DNA of 64,000 nucleotides. Source: Trebouxia sp. TZW2008. Taxonomy: Eukaryota > Chlorophyta > Trebouxiophyceae > Trebouxiales > Trebouxiaceae. Below are positions 42,365-53,142 of the stretch, in pieces (within the stretch, counting starts at the first letter, position 1; every line of letters starts with the position of its first letter). The DNA lies in contig BDIU01000177.1 in assembly GCA_002118135.1 (NCBI GenBank), forward strand, positions 186,001 through 250,000. Reading direction: 5' to 3'. The notes beneath the pieces were generated by a model. It saw nothing but the letters and a program-made list of their open reading frames with translations. It did not search any database and was not told where the DNA came from. A program made the position numbers and the translations under genes.

Positions 42365-43800
42365 AGTGTGAAGCAAAAGAAAGAGCAGCATGGCAAGACA
42401 CACAAGCCTGCAGAAGCCTTTTCATTGGAAGCTGCTGGTAGCGAGTACTTCACCACAAAAGGTGCCACATGTCTGTGATAGCTCCTGCCAGTCCGCTTGT
42501 CAAGCACTGTTCGGCAGGGTTGACATCTGCAGCGACTGGTGCCTGAGGACATCAGTCGCTGCAGGTGTCAGCTGTGCTGCATATAGTCCTGGCTGACTCA
42601 TTGTTGCATGCAGGCAGCAAGCTAGTCCAGCTGGTTGTGCTTTATGTCATTGCCCTGGCTAAGACTGTTTGATCCTCTGCAGACTGACAGACAGAAGTGC
42701 AACAAGAAGAGAAAGCATGGTAAGGAAGAAAGCCCTGCAAATGGCGTTTTGCTTGAAACCATTGCTGGAGTGCATGCCACCATTCAGGTTCTGCACTCTG
42801 AACGCCTTTGTGACAGCTGCTTTGCTTGTTGGTCGATTGCTGCTACAATAAGGGGGTTCTGCAAGGCTGCATTGTCATACACTGAATGCTGCAGATGCCA
42901 GCTGAAATGAGAGCAATCCAGGCTGGTTCATTTGTTGGACACTGACCGCAAGCCAGTCCTACAGTCAGTTGCTGTGTGCTTATTTCTTGGCTCGGACTGT
43001 TTGGTGCTTTATAGGGCATGAAAAAACAGAGAAAGACACAAGGGAACACAGATAGCCCTGTAGACACTTCTTCCTTGGAAGCTGACCCTGTCGGAGATTC
43101 TATGAGACAGGTGCTGCACCTTCAAAACCTCTGTGGCAGCACCTCAGTCTTGTGGTCAGGCACTGATTTGCAAGGCTGGATTTTCGTGCATCAGTCGCTG
43201 CAGTTGTAAGCTGAGCTGCATGCCATCCTAGCTGACTATTCTGTAGCAGGCTGACAGCAAGCTGATACATTTGCACTACGCACCTTTTCCATGGCTCAGA
43301 CTGTTTGGTACTGTGCAGGCTGACAAGGAGAAGAGGTCTGTCAAGAAGAAGCATGGCAAAGAGCTCTGCAAATTGCTCTTGGTCTGAAGCTGTTGATTGG
43401 GTGCATCCAGCCACCAATCAGGTGCTGCAATCTGAACCCTTCTGTAACAGCACTTTTGCCTGTTGGTCATTTGCTGCCCCGACAGGGGTTCTGCAGGGCT
43501 GTGTTCTCATGCACCAATTGCTGTATATACATTCCAGCCTGCATTGTATGCGATGCTGGCTGACTTGTTTGTAACATTCTGACAGCAAGCCATTCCAACA
43601 TTTAGTTGTGCTTGTCCTTACATTTGATTCAGACTGCTTGGTACATTGCAGGCAATCAAGGATCAAAAGAAGAAGTATGACAAGGCAGAGAATTCTGCAG
43701 AAGCCTCTTCCTTGGCTGCTGCTGCTGCTGAAGCTGCTGTTGGCACAGAGCGCGCTACAAAGGTGATGCATCCTTGCACCCATCTACGGTAGCTCGTGCC
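42365..43800 (+). repeat. Five-fold tandem exon-plus-intron units (period ~305-334 bp)
   Basis: Units begin near 42365, 42683, 43015, 43319 and 43652. Each has an exon-like core of about 95-115 bp after a CAG acceptor, encoding a lysine-rich stretch followed by an alanine/serine stretch, and a GT after the core. Unit 5 reads AIKDQKKKYDKAENSAEASS and is fully open with a phase-0 donor (ACAAAG/GTGATG at 43762). Unit 1 is open (KQKKEQHGKTHKPAEAFSL) and so are units 2 and 3; unit 4 has a stop. The inter-core parts (GCTTGTCAAGCACTGTTC, CTGGCTGACT words) are also repeated. A gene with repeated exons, or one exon with four echoes, is possible. The parent gene is not identified. Confidence 0.75.
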
Positions 43801-44016
43801 AGTCTGCTTGTCAAGTACTATTCTACAGAGCTTGCACGCCATTGATTGCTACAGATGTAAGCAAAGCTGTATGTGGTCCTGGCTGACTTGAGGGTCTCGT
43901 GTTGACAGCACGCTAGTCCAGTCAGACGTGCTGCATGCCTTTCCCACAACTCAGCGTTCGCGTTTGCGAGCTGCAAACTGCAATGACAGACTGACAAAGC
44001 ATGTAAAGCGCATGCA

Positions 44017-44259
44017 ATGCATCATATCCATCAAATTTGGCTTGATGCTGGCAGAAGCTGTTGGCAGACAGCACAGATTGCAACCCTGCTGAGTTGGCAC
44101 CAATCAAAAGGTACACCAGAGCAGCAGCTACAATTCAGGGCAAGTGAGTGCCTGGTGATGAATGGCACCCTAAACTTTCCCACCAGCAGCAGCAGCAGCA
44201 GCAGCTCAAGCCAAGCTTGGCCTTCTCAGTCTGTGTGTGTATGTACACAGTGCAGATGA
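44017..44259 (+). CDS. Possible exon with serine run, unidentified
   Basis: An ATG-started frame of 80 codons includes a polyserine run from an AGC microsatellite (44188-44210) and ends CVCTQCR. It follows the tandem-unit locus in the same orientation and might be its 3' end. There is no domain, no clear splice sites and no conservation argument. Confidence 0.2.
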   Translation: MHHIHQIWLDAGRSCWQTAQIATLLSWHQSKGTPEQQLQFRASECLVMNGTLNFPTSSSSSSSSSQAWPSQSVCVCTQCR

Positions 44260-44587
44260 GACCAGCTAGCTCCAGCGCCAGAATTGAAGCGTCAATCATG
44301 ATCAGCAGGCAGTACATATAGTCATTTTCAGAATTTTGTACACCTCATAAGTGATCACTAGTACTTGTAGTAAATATCTGCTGCTCACAGCTACATACTG
44401 TTAGGTATGTCTAGCTAGGTTCCTGTGGGATTCTGAAATGAAATAGGTGTGTGTGCTAATGTTCACAGCATCAGCAGAAACTCCTCTGTTGTCACCTAGG
44501 CTCAGATGACAATCTCCCAATTATTGTATTAGCTGAGCTGACCAGCCTATATATAGGCTGAAATCATTGTAAAAATGAATTTTCAGG

Positions 44588-44765
44588 CAATTCCAGTCCA
44601 TCGGTGAATCGCTCGTATATCACCCGTACGCACTTTGTGATCGGAAGCTGTGACCGGCGACCGGACCCCTATATGGCCCTTATATCGACTCGTAAATGGC
44701 TCGTGACTATACGAGCCATATAAGGACGGACTGTTATCAAAGTGCAGTCCGTCACATTTAACAAA
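44588..44765. other. Palindrome-rich, AT-richer segment
   Basis: GGCTCGT-GACTAT-ACGAGCC (44698-44717) is a perfect 7-bp hairpin. GCACTTTG (44630) pairs with CAAAGTGC (44738), and GGACTG/CAGTCC words lie at the borders. CGTATA/TATACG-type words recur. It could be a small foldback element or a regulatory region. It matches neither the MITE nor the family B repeats. Confidence 0.5.
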
Positions 44766-44779
44766 AGAAAAGCCGCAGA

Positions 44780-45010
44780 ATGTCAATGCGCGTGACACGT
44801 ATCCACCCTGAGATCTTTGCAAAGCACGAGAATCAAATTCTGAAAGAGGTCTGAAAGGTAAACTTCAACTGACGCCAAGAAGGCAAAATGGACTGAGACA
44901 AAAGTAGTTGCCAATAGTCCATGGGCTTCACAGCGCAGCACAACCACGTCAGGCTTTGAGTCATCAATGTACATCACAAACTGACCATGGATCTTCAACA
45001 AGTGCTCAAA
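44780..45010 (-). pseudogene. Possible decayed FkbM-like exon
   Basis: Downstream of the fused gene's stop, the minus strand reads EHLLKIHGQFVMYIDDSKPD, then VVVLRCEAHGLLATT. This resembles the LDDLL...VDLLKIDxEG segment of FkbM methyltransferases and, loosely, NETKVAAVRISANGWEAS in the gene next door. No splice sites or further exons were found. It could be a relic of a neighbouring paralogue or chance similarity. Confidence 0.3.
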
Positions 45011-45124
45011 ATTGGGTGTTGCTCAAAAGGAGGGAAGTGCAACAAGTTGTGTAAGTCACTGTCAGATCAAGCCAACAGACTGCATTTGTGTTCCGCCAAA
45101 GCGCTGTGACTGTGCTGGACTGTG

Positions 45125-48100
45125 TTACTGGACAGCCTGCTGCACATTAGCAACAGGTCTCAAGACTGGAATGTCAGCCAAAGGCGCTCTTGCTGTGCCA
45201 TTATCACTGTCTTGCTTCATGCCATGCGTTGCCGACTGGACCTGCTTTGGTCTAGCAACTGCTTTGTAGATGAGCAATATGTTCTCAGGCCGTTGATGTT
45301 GGCTAGCTCTGGCTGATAGCGCATGAAACTTGTCTGGTGGTAATGTGCACCATGTGGGTTGTCTTAGGGCATCTTGACCAGCGAACCCTAGACCTCGCAA
45401 GCGTATACTGCGTGTCAGGTTGTACCACCTCTCATCACACACATACCTGCAGGTTACCCATGCTTGTGATCAGTTGCAATTTGTACTCTTGTGGAATATA
45501 CAGGGCTATGAAGCCTTATGCTATGCATCAGTGCGGCATGGAGGAATCAGGAGTTGAAAGAACAAAGTATCGGACCAAGGTCAACCATGCTACATGTGTA
45601 TGCTGCTGCTTTGGAGAAAACTATCAGTAGTTCCAGTTTGATTTGCACATGGTTACACAAACTGAGCGCTTGATCACAAAAGCACAGGTACGGAATAGTC
45701 CTGCCACAAAGCAGCACTGAGCACTGCTGTAGCAGGACTAAGGTCCATGTTTGGGTTCTGCAATAGATCAGCAGCATGCAAAGAGCTTGCTCTCATCTAG
45801 CAAGGGAAGCATTTCTGATATTTGTGTGCCATTACCCTGAGTGTGACACATCTGTGTAGCCCATGTCGTATAGCTGGCGTAGCAGAGTAGCTGCATCTGC
45901 CAAGCCAACTTGCTCCATTTGGAAGGGGGACAACTCAATCAGAATGACACTTGGCGGCGACGCGATAATCATCTCCTGCAAACAGGCATGCAATCAGAAA
46001 AGCAGCATCAAATGCGATGCACAAAGCACACATCAATGCAATCACTCAAGCCGGCACATCAAAGCAGGTCTGTACATACGCCATGCTCTCTCCTCAAGCA
46101 ATGCTCAATGGACAGTCATCACCTCTTAGCACATCAGACTGACTATGCACATGTCTTTTGAAGGTTTCGATAGCATGCTCAACACCATGCTGGCTGCCAA
46201 TTGAGCACCTCAAACAGCATGTACAAAACTTTCTGTCCTCTGCTTTCAGGCAATGACAAGGTGCACTACATGTTTGTGACAGCATTGCAAACAGAGTTGT
46301 ATGCAGCCCCAGAAGCTGAATTAAGCCGAGAGGCACTCACTTCAAGGCCATTCAGAATGCTAGCTTCCCAGCCATTAGCACTGATCCTGACTGCAGCAAC
46401 TTTGGTCTCATTCACCACAAACTGGCTGGCTCTGAAGCGCTGAGCGACGCGGGTGCAGTTTGCCAGCAGCAAGGGTTCATGCTCTGCCCAAGAGGCTTCT
46501 GAAACCCGCATGCCTGCTGTTGCTGACAGGTTGTGCAGCTGAGGGTGACTGTAACCCCTTGCCAGATCAACCTGCATTGTGCAATGCCTGGGTCAACCAC
46601 TTATAGATTGGACATGAGCAGGAGCTCATGCTCTGCTCAACAAGCTTCTGGCAGCCGCATGCCTGCTGTTGCTGACAGGTTGTGCAGCTGAGGATGGCTG
46701 TACCCGCGTGCCAGATCGACCTGCATTGTGCAAGTCCAAGCTGAGTTGTGTGCATGTTTCTTGCTTGTGACCTGTGCCTGCTGTTGCTGACAGATTCTGC
46801 AGCTGAAGATGGCTGTGCCCGCATGCTAGATCAACCTGCATTGTGCAAGCTTTGAGGATCATCATCATCTGTTGTGTTACAGGAACAGCGAGCATAGGGA
46901 GAGGGGAAAGAGGGGGGGGGGGGCAAAGGGGGAGGGCAGGAGATAAGAGTCTCATGCCTGCCTGCTAGCTGCTGCAACTGCCAGTGGGCAGTGTATTGTG
47001 CTTATTGTTGAATGCCTGAGTTACAGGTGTCTGCGTTGCATGCTGACTTGCTGGTCTCTGTTGGCTTGGCTGCTGTCATTGAGCGCCACAACCTTTCCTT
47101 GTGCATTGAGCATGCAGGTGACTGGGGCACTGCATGTTGGCTTGTGTCAGCCAACATTGTGCATGACCTGCATTGCCTGCCGCAAAAGTGGTCAATAATT
47201 ACTGCTGCCGGCAAGCTGGACTGGCACTGCAACTATGTACTGATCACCAGATGCTGCCAGCCTCTGAGGTCCTGTTGCACGTCCAGCAGCTTGTGAGCAT
47301 CGCTGAGACCTCACAGAAAAAGGCCACAACAGCTTGACTGATTGAAGTGCATGGTGTGTTCATGTAAGGCTTGTGATGTTTGCATTGGCTGCGGAGGATG
47401 CAGCACTGCTGCTAGCAGGCCAGGACGATCACTACAGCATTTGCATGACAGCAGAAAGTGTTGCGGTGATGGCTGCGGGAATGTATAGCCACCACCATGC
47501 TGACTATCAATGCAGCGGCTACATTGTTGCAGCCACTGTCTAAGTTCTGATTTGCAGAAGAAGGGGATGGCACAGAATCCTCGCTTTGAACATTGCACGG
47601 GTGAAGTGCCAATGACTTTGGGTCTGAATGGCAATGAAAGTCTGAGCTTCACATGTGTGAAGGCGGGCTGTGGCAAAAAGTCCTAACACTGAGCATTGGA
47701 TAATTGTAGTGCCGGTAGTTTTGGGTCTGAATGGCGATGACAGTCTGAGCCGCTGGATTGCAGTAGTACTGACGGTGCATGAGCTGAGCACTTGACAATA
47801 AATAGATGTAGTGGTGGTGGTTGTGTGTGGGTGATGATGGCTATGCTATCACAGTGGTAGCTGAGGCAGTGGCAAGTAGGCATTGCATGTGATGGCTAAG
47901 AAGGTGGTGATGGTCACATTTCAGGTTGCATGCACAAGTGGTATCCTAAACGCCTCAATCACTCACATCTGCTCAATGCCAGTGTGATTGCTCTACATCA
48001 TCCTGTGATGCCAAAGCAAAGAGCAGCTTTGTGGTGCAACAGTGGGGAAGGCACCAAGGACTGCACAAACATGGCAATTTTGCATGATGTGCTGATAACA

Positions 48101-49142
48101 GCCACAAAGTGACAATGCTCATGTACAACAAGCTGATGCTATGGCCCAAAACCCACAGAAGCAGCATCTAACAAACATGTGCTCTGCCCATGTCGTGCGG
48201 TTGATCAATGGGCACAAACCTGATGGCGGATGTGACTGGGTACTGAGGCTGGGTTTGCGCCCCCAAAGACAGGCGCCTTGGGTGGCCCACCTCTCTCTAC
48301 ACATATGTCTTCATCCCTAGAGCCCAATGCAACCTGCATAAAGCAAAATGCTGCCTCCCAACACAAAAGCGCAAGCCTGCCAATCTGGCAGGGCTGATGA
48401 ACTTGCATCAGACGACTGATTCAACAGCTCAGGGTGGTCATGGCCTATGGGTAGTGCAAACATTCATGTTTAACAGCAGAAGTGTCTGTATGACTCCCAC
48501 TGCTTTTCTTTGCAGGCAACATGGCAGATAAATGTTCAGTAGCATGTTTGTCAACAGCAATGACTGACAAATGCTTTGTGTTGTGACAATTCATCAAAAT
48601 GCTGTTCTCACAGAATATTGTGTCATACAGCAGCCCACCTGGTGCAGAGTGACAAGGTCTTGGTATCCATTGAAAGCAATGGAGGCTTCCATGGAGGCAA
48701 CGCTCTTGACTGACAATTCAAAGGCAACAGCCCTGTGGCCCCTAGCAGCAGCCGCCAGCGAAAAAAGGCCCTGCCCTGCCCCAATGTCCAGCAGCACCTG
48801 CACAACCCAATCAACATATGACCAATGCATGTGTTCCAACACCAACAGCACCTGTGATGCCTCACTATGGTGTGAGACAACTGCTACCTGAGCAAGTAGA
48901 GTTGCTGAGGTTGCAGAGGGCGCTTTTGTACCAGTAGATGTTGAGATGCTGTTTGCTGAATGGTTTGCATGCCGTGGAGTTTTGTGCCATGTACAGCCAG
49001 GATGTAAAGAACTCACCCTGTTCGAGCCTCTGCTGCCAAGAGAGCCAATGAGGGCATCTAAAACCGTAGGGCCTCTGGTTGGCGCCAGGGCAGGCTGCCA
49101 ACTGCCCCAAGCTGTCAACGAGGCGCTCACATCTGACCCTGC
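45125..49142 (-). CDS. FkbM-type SAM-dependent methyltransferase domain of the fused gene
   Basis: About 360 residues. Motif I is LLDIGAGQGLFSLAAA (SAM-binding glycine loop); the acidic end of strand 2 is the E in VAFELS; then ALGSRDEDICVERG, as in the NVALSD-type step of the family. Where FkbM proteins usually have LKIDVEGAE, this one reads VRISANGWEASILNGLE, losing the acidic residues. It continues PPSVILIELSPFQME, then LLRQLYDMGYTDVSHSG, the normal end of the fold. Activity is therefore uncertain. The exon at 46571-46341 is separated from the previous one by a 1.65-kb intron that may hide a further exon. Confidence 0.75.
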
Positions 49143-52100
49143 CTGCATTCATTGTTAGCAATATAGAAAATGACAATAATCATAGCAGGAGTGATAGTCG
49201 TGATGATGGTAGAAATGACAATTGTGCTAAGGTAATGAAAATGTCGTGTTGAACGCTGAGCCTGCACTGTAGCGGAACAGTGGGGCTGATGATGATGATG
49301 ATGACAACAAGGATGATGGTGATGTTACAACAACAACGGTCATACTTGATTGCACATTCTAGCGCGGGCGCTAGATGTTTGTTTGAACTCTAGAAGCAAG
49401 CCAGGACAAGCGCAAATTTGGCCTTCTCATTGATAAAGTGACTACATGGGCTAATGTTATTGTGCTCTGGTATCATTCTGCAGTTCTGGACAGCATGAGA
49501 AGTCAATGATATCAATTTGATGGGTCTACAGAACAGGTTTGGCAATGGTCCAGGTGCTTGACGCCTTGCTCTGAACATATGCTCTGCAAGGGTGACATTG
49601 GCACACCTGATGGTCGCCATGGCCGATGAGGTCCACCAGCATGCTGAAGGGGGGCTCTTGCTCAATGCTGACGGGGAACAGCCCTGTCTGGTGGGGCGCT
49701 TGCCAACTGGGCTTGTCCACCACCTTCTGAGGCACACTGCAACACACCACATGCATCTGTAAAGGCAGAACAAGGCATGTGTACCTGCCCTCAGGAGCCA
49801 TGTGGGCCGCCTAAAGGGGCATAATGGGACGGCAGGGCAAGGCATGCACAATGCCCTCAGAAGCCATCTGTGCCTTCAGCTTACTACACAGGCGGTACAG
49901 GTCTGTTTGCTGCAGTCCATCACGTTCACAGTTCAATGATACGGCAAAGCCCTTGGGGCATCACTAGGGCAGAATCGAGGGCAGGGCAGCACCAGGGCAG
50001 GGCATGCACACCTGCCCTCTGGGCTATGTGAGCCTTCAGTTTGCACAGAGCAGGGCAGCACTAGGGCAGGGCAGCGACAGGGAGGGGCAGAGCATGTGTA
50101 CCTCCCTTCACGAGGCAGGTGAGCCTTCCTCCACAGGCAGTACAGGCCAATTCGCTGCACGCCGACTCGCTACAGGACAGGGCAGCACTGGGGCAGGGCA
50201 GGGCAGTCCAAGTCATGCATACCTGCCCCCATGCGAGCCTTCAGCTTTGTAAAGTTGTTACAGGTCCGATCGCTTCAGTTCAGTACGTTCACATTTCATT
50301 GAAACGGTAAAGCCTCATGACATTACTGTGCAATAACCCAGGGCAAGGCAGGGCAGGGCAGCACCAGGCAGGATAGGGCATGCATACCTGCCCTCAGGAG
50401 CCATGTGAGCTTTCAGCTTCCTCCACAAGCGGTACAGGTCAACGCGCTTCCTGGACCAGCCGCCACGCACCTTCCAAGTGCCTAGGTAGTGGTGCAGCAC
50501 GCTGATGCCAGGGGCATCAGGCTCAATGCCGTCCAGCCCCACTGGGTGCACCCCAAAGTGAACCTTGGGCAGAATGCGCACACTCCAAGGGTCATCCCTC
50601 TGCATGCCAGATGCATTGTTTTCGAGGGCAGTCAGCTGTATGGATTGCCACATGCCATGCTGCCTACTGCCCCCCTTGTGATGCATGACAAGTGGCTAAA
50701 GTAAATCAATCATAGAAAGGGTACACAAGGCAGCTGTTCATCAGCAAGTAGAAGTGCATATCTTGTGCCAGAGCAGCATCTTTGGCAAGCTGCTCATGAA
50801 ACGTATTCCCGCTGCTGTGTGTCCATGGCAATGGCATGCTGTCAACACCACCGCTGAAAGTCCTGCTGTTCAGAAGTACCGGTCTACGCAACCAGGCACC
50901 AATCAGAGACAAGCCAAACAACACAGTTGGAGATAGTTGATTGCTCCAGTACATACCTGGCTGGGCCTGTCTAACATGCATTTGAATAAATGGAATGAAG
51001 AAATTAAGCAAATTTTCTCGGGCTGCTGCTGCTGATGCTCACCTTTGAAGGGGGGTGCATTGCCGTATGCTTCAGCACACAGTCTGTGAACACTCCAAGC
51101 CCAGTTCGCTCCAGGGTGTCTCTGTTGGTGTTTTGGCTGAACTGAGTGTACACATCTGGGCAAAGAGGTCACAAAACTGCTGCTGACACTGATGCTCACC
51201 TTAGAGGGAGGATGCATCGCCGCATGCTTTAGCACATAGTCGGTGAACACTCCAGGGCCAGTCCGCTCCAGGGTGTCTCTGTTGGTGTTCTGGCTGAACT
51301 GAGTGTACACATTCTGGGCAATGTGATCGCAGATTTCCCTCAAAGCAGGGTGCCCAGGTGCTGCTGCAAACACCCACTGCAACACCTGCCGGGTGCGGGC
51401 GTAGTTGCGGTGCATGGCAATTTCAGGTGTGGCAAACTCATTCTCCCAACCCACAACCATTGTGTCTCTGGGCTTGATGATATCGTCCAGTGGCCGCCTG
51501 CACTCTGTGTCCACATCTGCGTATAGACCGCCCATGCGCAAAACCACCATGTACCTGAAGAAATCTGACCGCTCCACATGCTTTGGCAAATTTCTGCGGG
51601 CAAAGACACCATACTTGGCTACAACAGTCACAATTGCCAGAAAGCTTGCAGCAACTCTGCCGCATGGAAACACAGCGTTTCTGGGAAACATGAGAATGCG
51701 TCTTTGCATGCAGAGGCTTGGTTGCTGTTGGTCTGGGATCATCATGTATCAAAAGAAGTCTGAGGGCTGCACATGCTCAGGAACTTCAGGGTCCTGAGGG
51801 CAGGCATACAGCATTGTGAGCATGCTTGCATGCAAGGTCTGGTTGCAATTGATCTCCAATGACGTATCGATATATATCTGGAGATTGTCATGTGTTTCTT
51901 CATCGGGCATCTGAAGGGGCCAGCATGCAATAAGAACAGCCTGTTCTCTTTGTATTTCGTTCACATGACAATGTGACATCAACATGCATCTGCAGAAGCT
52001 TGACAATTGCAGATGCTTCTGCGGATTCTTGGTGCCAGGCAAGCGACTCACAGGGAGACTCACGTGCACAAGAAATGTGTTGCTCAAGAGCACAGGGTAA

Positions 52101-53142
52101 TGCAACAAACATTTTTCTAGTTCCTGATGGTATAGCAGTGTGTAAAGTGCATCATATCAGCTACAGGGTTCATGTGCTACTGCAGTTTATGCACTTCTTG
52201 CTTGCGACAAGCAACGCATTCCTGCCGACAAATCCAGCAAGGAGCGCTTGTGACAGATATGGAAGCAAGCTGCATGTGAGCAATGTTGTTCAAGCACTTG
52301 CAAGCTAGACACAGCACGACGCATACAGCCTTACCTGTTTACATGCATGATGCATACATGAGACCGCATGCGAACAGGCTCGAAGGCCTTGCTAGGTATG
52401 TACAGTCACCAAGAGACTTTCTTTGAGCATCCTAGTCTGTACGTATGCGGATCAGATACAGATGCACTGATGAAGAGTGTCAGTAATATAGCATCAGCGA
52501 TCGTCTTACCTGTATGCATTGAGGTACTCAGGGAACTCATGCTGGACAAAATCTGAGCAGGCCTCATCGTCATAGAACCTAATCTCCCAATTTGCATTTG
52601 CTCTGCGCCATGATTGCATCATTGGCCGCACGCTGTTGGGGACCTGATTTGACTTGAAGGTTTGGTGAACAATTTGTGGGATGAGCTTGGGATCATTACT
52701 ACGAGGATTGACTGGGTGCTTGTTTGAGGGGCTGACACGTGGACCTCCTGAGAGGTAATAAATGTCGCTGATGTCATCATACATGTTCCCTGGCAGCTCC
52801 AACAAGCCAGGGAATCTGACGCAGAAGAAGTAACCGCATGAAGCTGCATGAAAGGTGATGATGAGGCCAACAATCATCGCAAGTAGCTTCCATAGGGAGC
52901 CTGCAGGCAAACAAAGGGTTTGCTGGACCTGAAGCAATTGCAAATTGCTGTGAAACTGATTGTTTTGTACGCTGATTTCTGTTGGAAATACCTGTTTTGG
53001 GAAGCCAAAAGCAGCACAATTGGCTGCAATTCCAGCAGCACCTGCCACTAGTGCTGGCCTGTTGCTGACTGTGCTGGTGTTGTGTTCGAAGTGTCTGCTG
53101 AGTGTGGACAGGGAGAGTCGTTTTGCCACCCAAGAAGGGCAT
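45125..53142 (-). CDS. Fused GT32 glycosyltransferase - FkbM-type methyltransferase, type II membrane protein
   Basis: Eleven exons, in gene order: 53142-52992, 52900-52510, 51593-51200, 50599-50388, 49736-49607, 49142-49017, 48797-48639, 48333-48220, 46571-46341, 45975-45836, 45446-45125. All phases match and the sum is 2370 bp, 789 residues plus stop. Start: the first ATG (53142) gives a 50-residue cytosolic, Cys/Gln-rich part joined in phase 1 to a transmembrane helix (LLAMIVGLIITFHAASCGYF). Then comes a GT32 domain (IPQIVHQTFKS to the DxD loop GGLYADVDTECRRPL), and at the C end a class I methyltransferase (LLDIGAGQGLFSLAAAARG; FELSVKSVASMEASIAFNG). This predicts a Golgi enzyme that adds a sugar and may methylate a glycan. 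The splice AG/T between exons 4 and 5 is the fusion point; the other acceptor (49757) would break frame. Two genes cannot be excluded without transcripts. Confidence 0.8.
46660..46850 (-). repeat. Exon-edge echo, two acceptor-side copies of exon 46341-46571
   Basis: The exon start (46510-46577) recurs at about 46665-46730 and 46785-46850: GACAGGTTGTGCAGCTGAGG and CAGATTCTGCAGCTGAAGAT, then GATCGACCTGCATTGTGCAA and GATCAACCTGCATTGTGCAA. The copies are in opposite frames or carry changes such as R to C. Confidence 0.9.
46895..46945 (+). other. G-tract with quadruplex potential
   Basis: GAGGGGAAAGAGGG runs into a stretch of 12 or more G, then CAAAGGGGGAGGGC. It lies in an intron of the fused gene, on the template strand. 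Confidence 0.7.
47560..47760 (-). repeat. Intronic duplicate pair in the methyltransferase part
   Basis: GTCTGAATGGCAATGAAAGT (47622) and GTCTGAATGGCGATGACAGT (47726) with CTGAGC on the right and TGACTTTGGG/AGTTTTGGG on the left. This could mark an unrecognised exon with its echo between exons 48220 and 46571. Confidence 0.6.
49784..50300 (-). repeat. Exon-edge echo, five donor-side copies of exon 50388-50599
   Basis: The exon end and donor (50381-50450: ACCTGCCCTCAGGAGCCATG, then GAGCTTTCAGCTTCCTCCAC and GGTACAGGTC) recur in part at 50217-50270, 50098-50150, 50008-50040, 49850-49900 and 49784-49812. They are interleaved with CAGGGCAGCACCAGGGCAGG-like spacers. Confidence 0.88.
50388..52900 (-). 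CDS. GT32 (OCH1-like) glycosyltransferase domain of the fused gene
   Basis: Residues about 85-380. Seen: IPQIVHQTFKSNQVPNSV, then MMQSWRRANANWEIRFYDDE, HEFPEYLNAYRNLPKHVERS, DFFRYMVVLRMGGLYADVDT, MVVGWENEFATPEIAMHRNY and GPGVFTDYVLKH. These are the steps of the glycosyltransferase sugar-binding (DXD) family that contains yeast Och1 and bacterial capsule enzymes. The DVD of YADVDTE is the metal/nucleotide-sugar site, and the RADFFRY-type motif before it is present as ERSDFFRY. The last part (HFGVHPVGLDG, then SVLHHYLGTWK with H-H and W) fits the family's C-terminal His/Trp motif. Donor sugar and acceptor cannot be told from sequence. Confidence 0.88.
51030..51170 (-). repeat. Exon-edge echo, donor side of exon 51200-51593
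   Basis: About 130 bp at roughly 88 percent identity to 51196-51325 (shared GTGTCTCTGTTGGTGTT, GGCTGAACTGAGTGTACACA). The copy ends in its own CTCACC donor but carries a one-base deletion before the C end (ACACATCTGGG against ACACATTCTGGG). Confidence 0.93.
51742..51830 (-). repeat. Exon-edge echo, acceptor side of exon 51200-51593
   Basis: In gene direction the copy reads EVPEHVQPSDFF then a stop, then YMMI. The exon reads NLPKHVERSDFFRYMVV. The stop replaces the conserved Arg of the GT32 motif, so the copy is non-functional. Confidence 0.92.

Noticed and set aside
49607..49756. Acceptor at 49757 for the exon after the GT32 domain
   Set aside because: It has a better pyrimidine tract but puts the exon out of frame with the upstream donor. 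The acceptor at 49737 keeps the frame VVDKPSW...MLVDLIGHGD.
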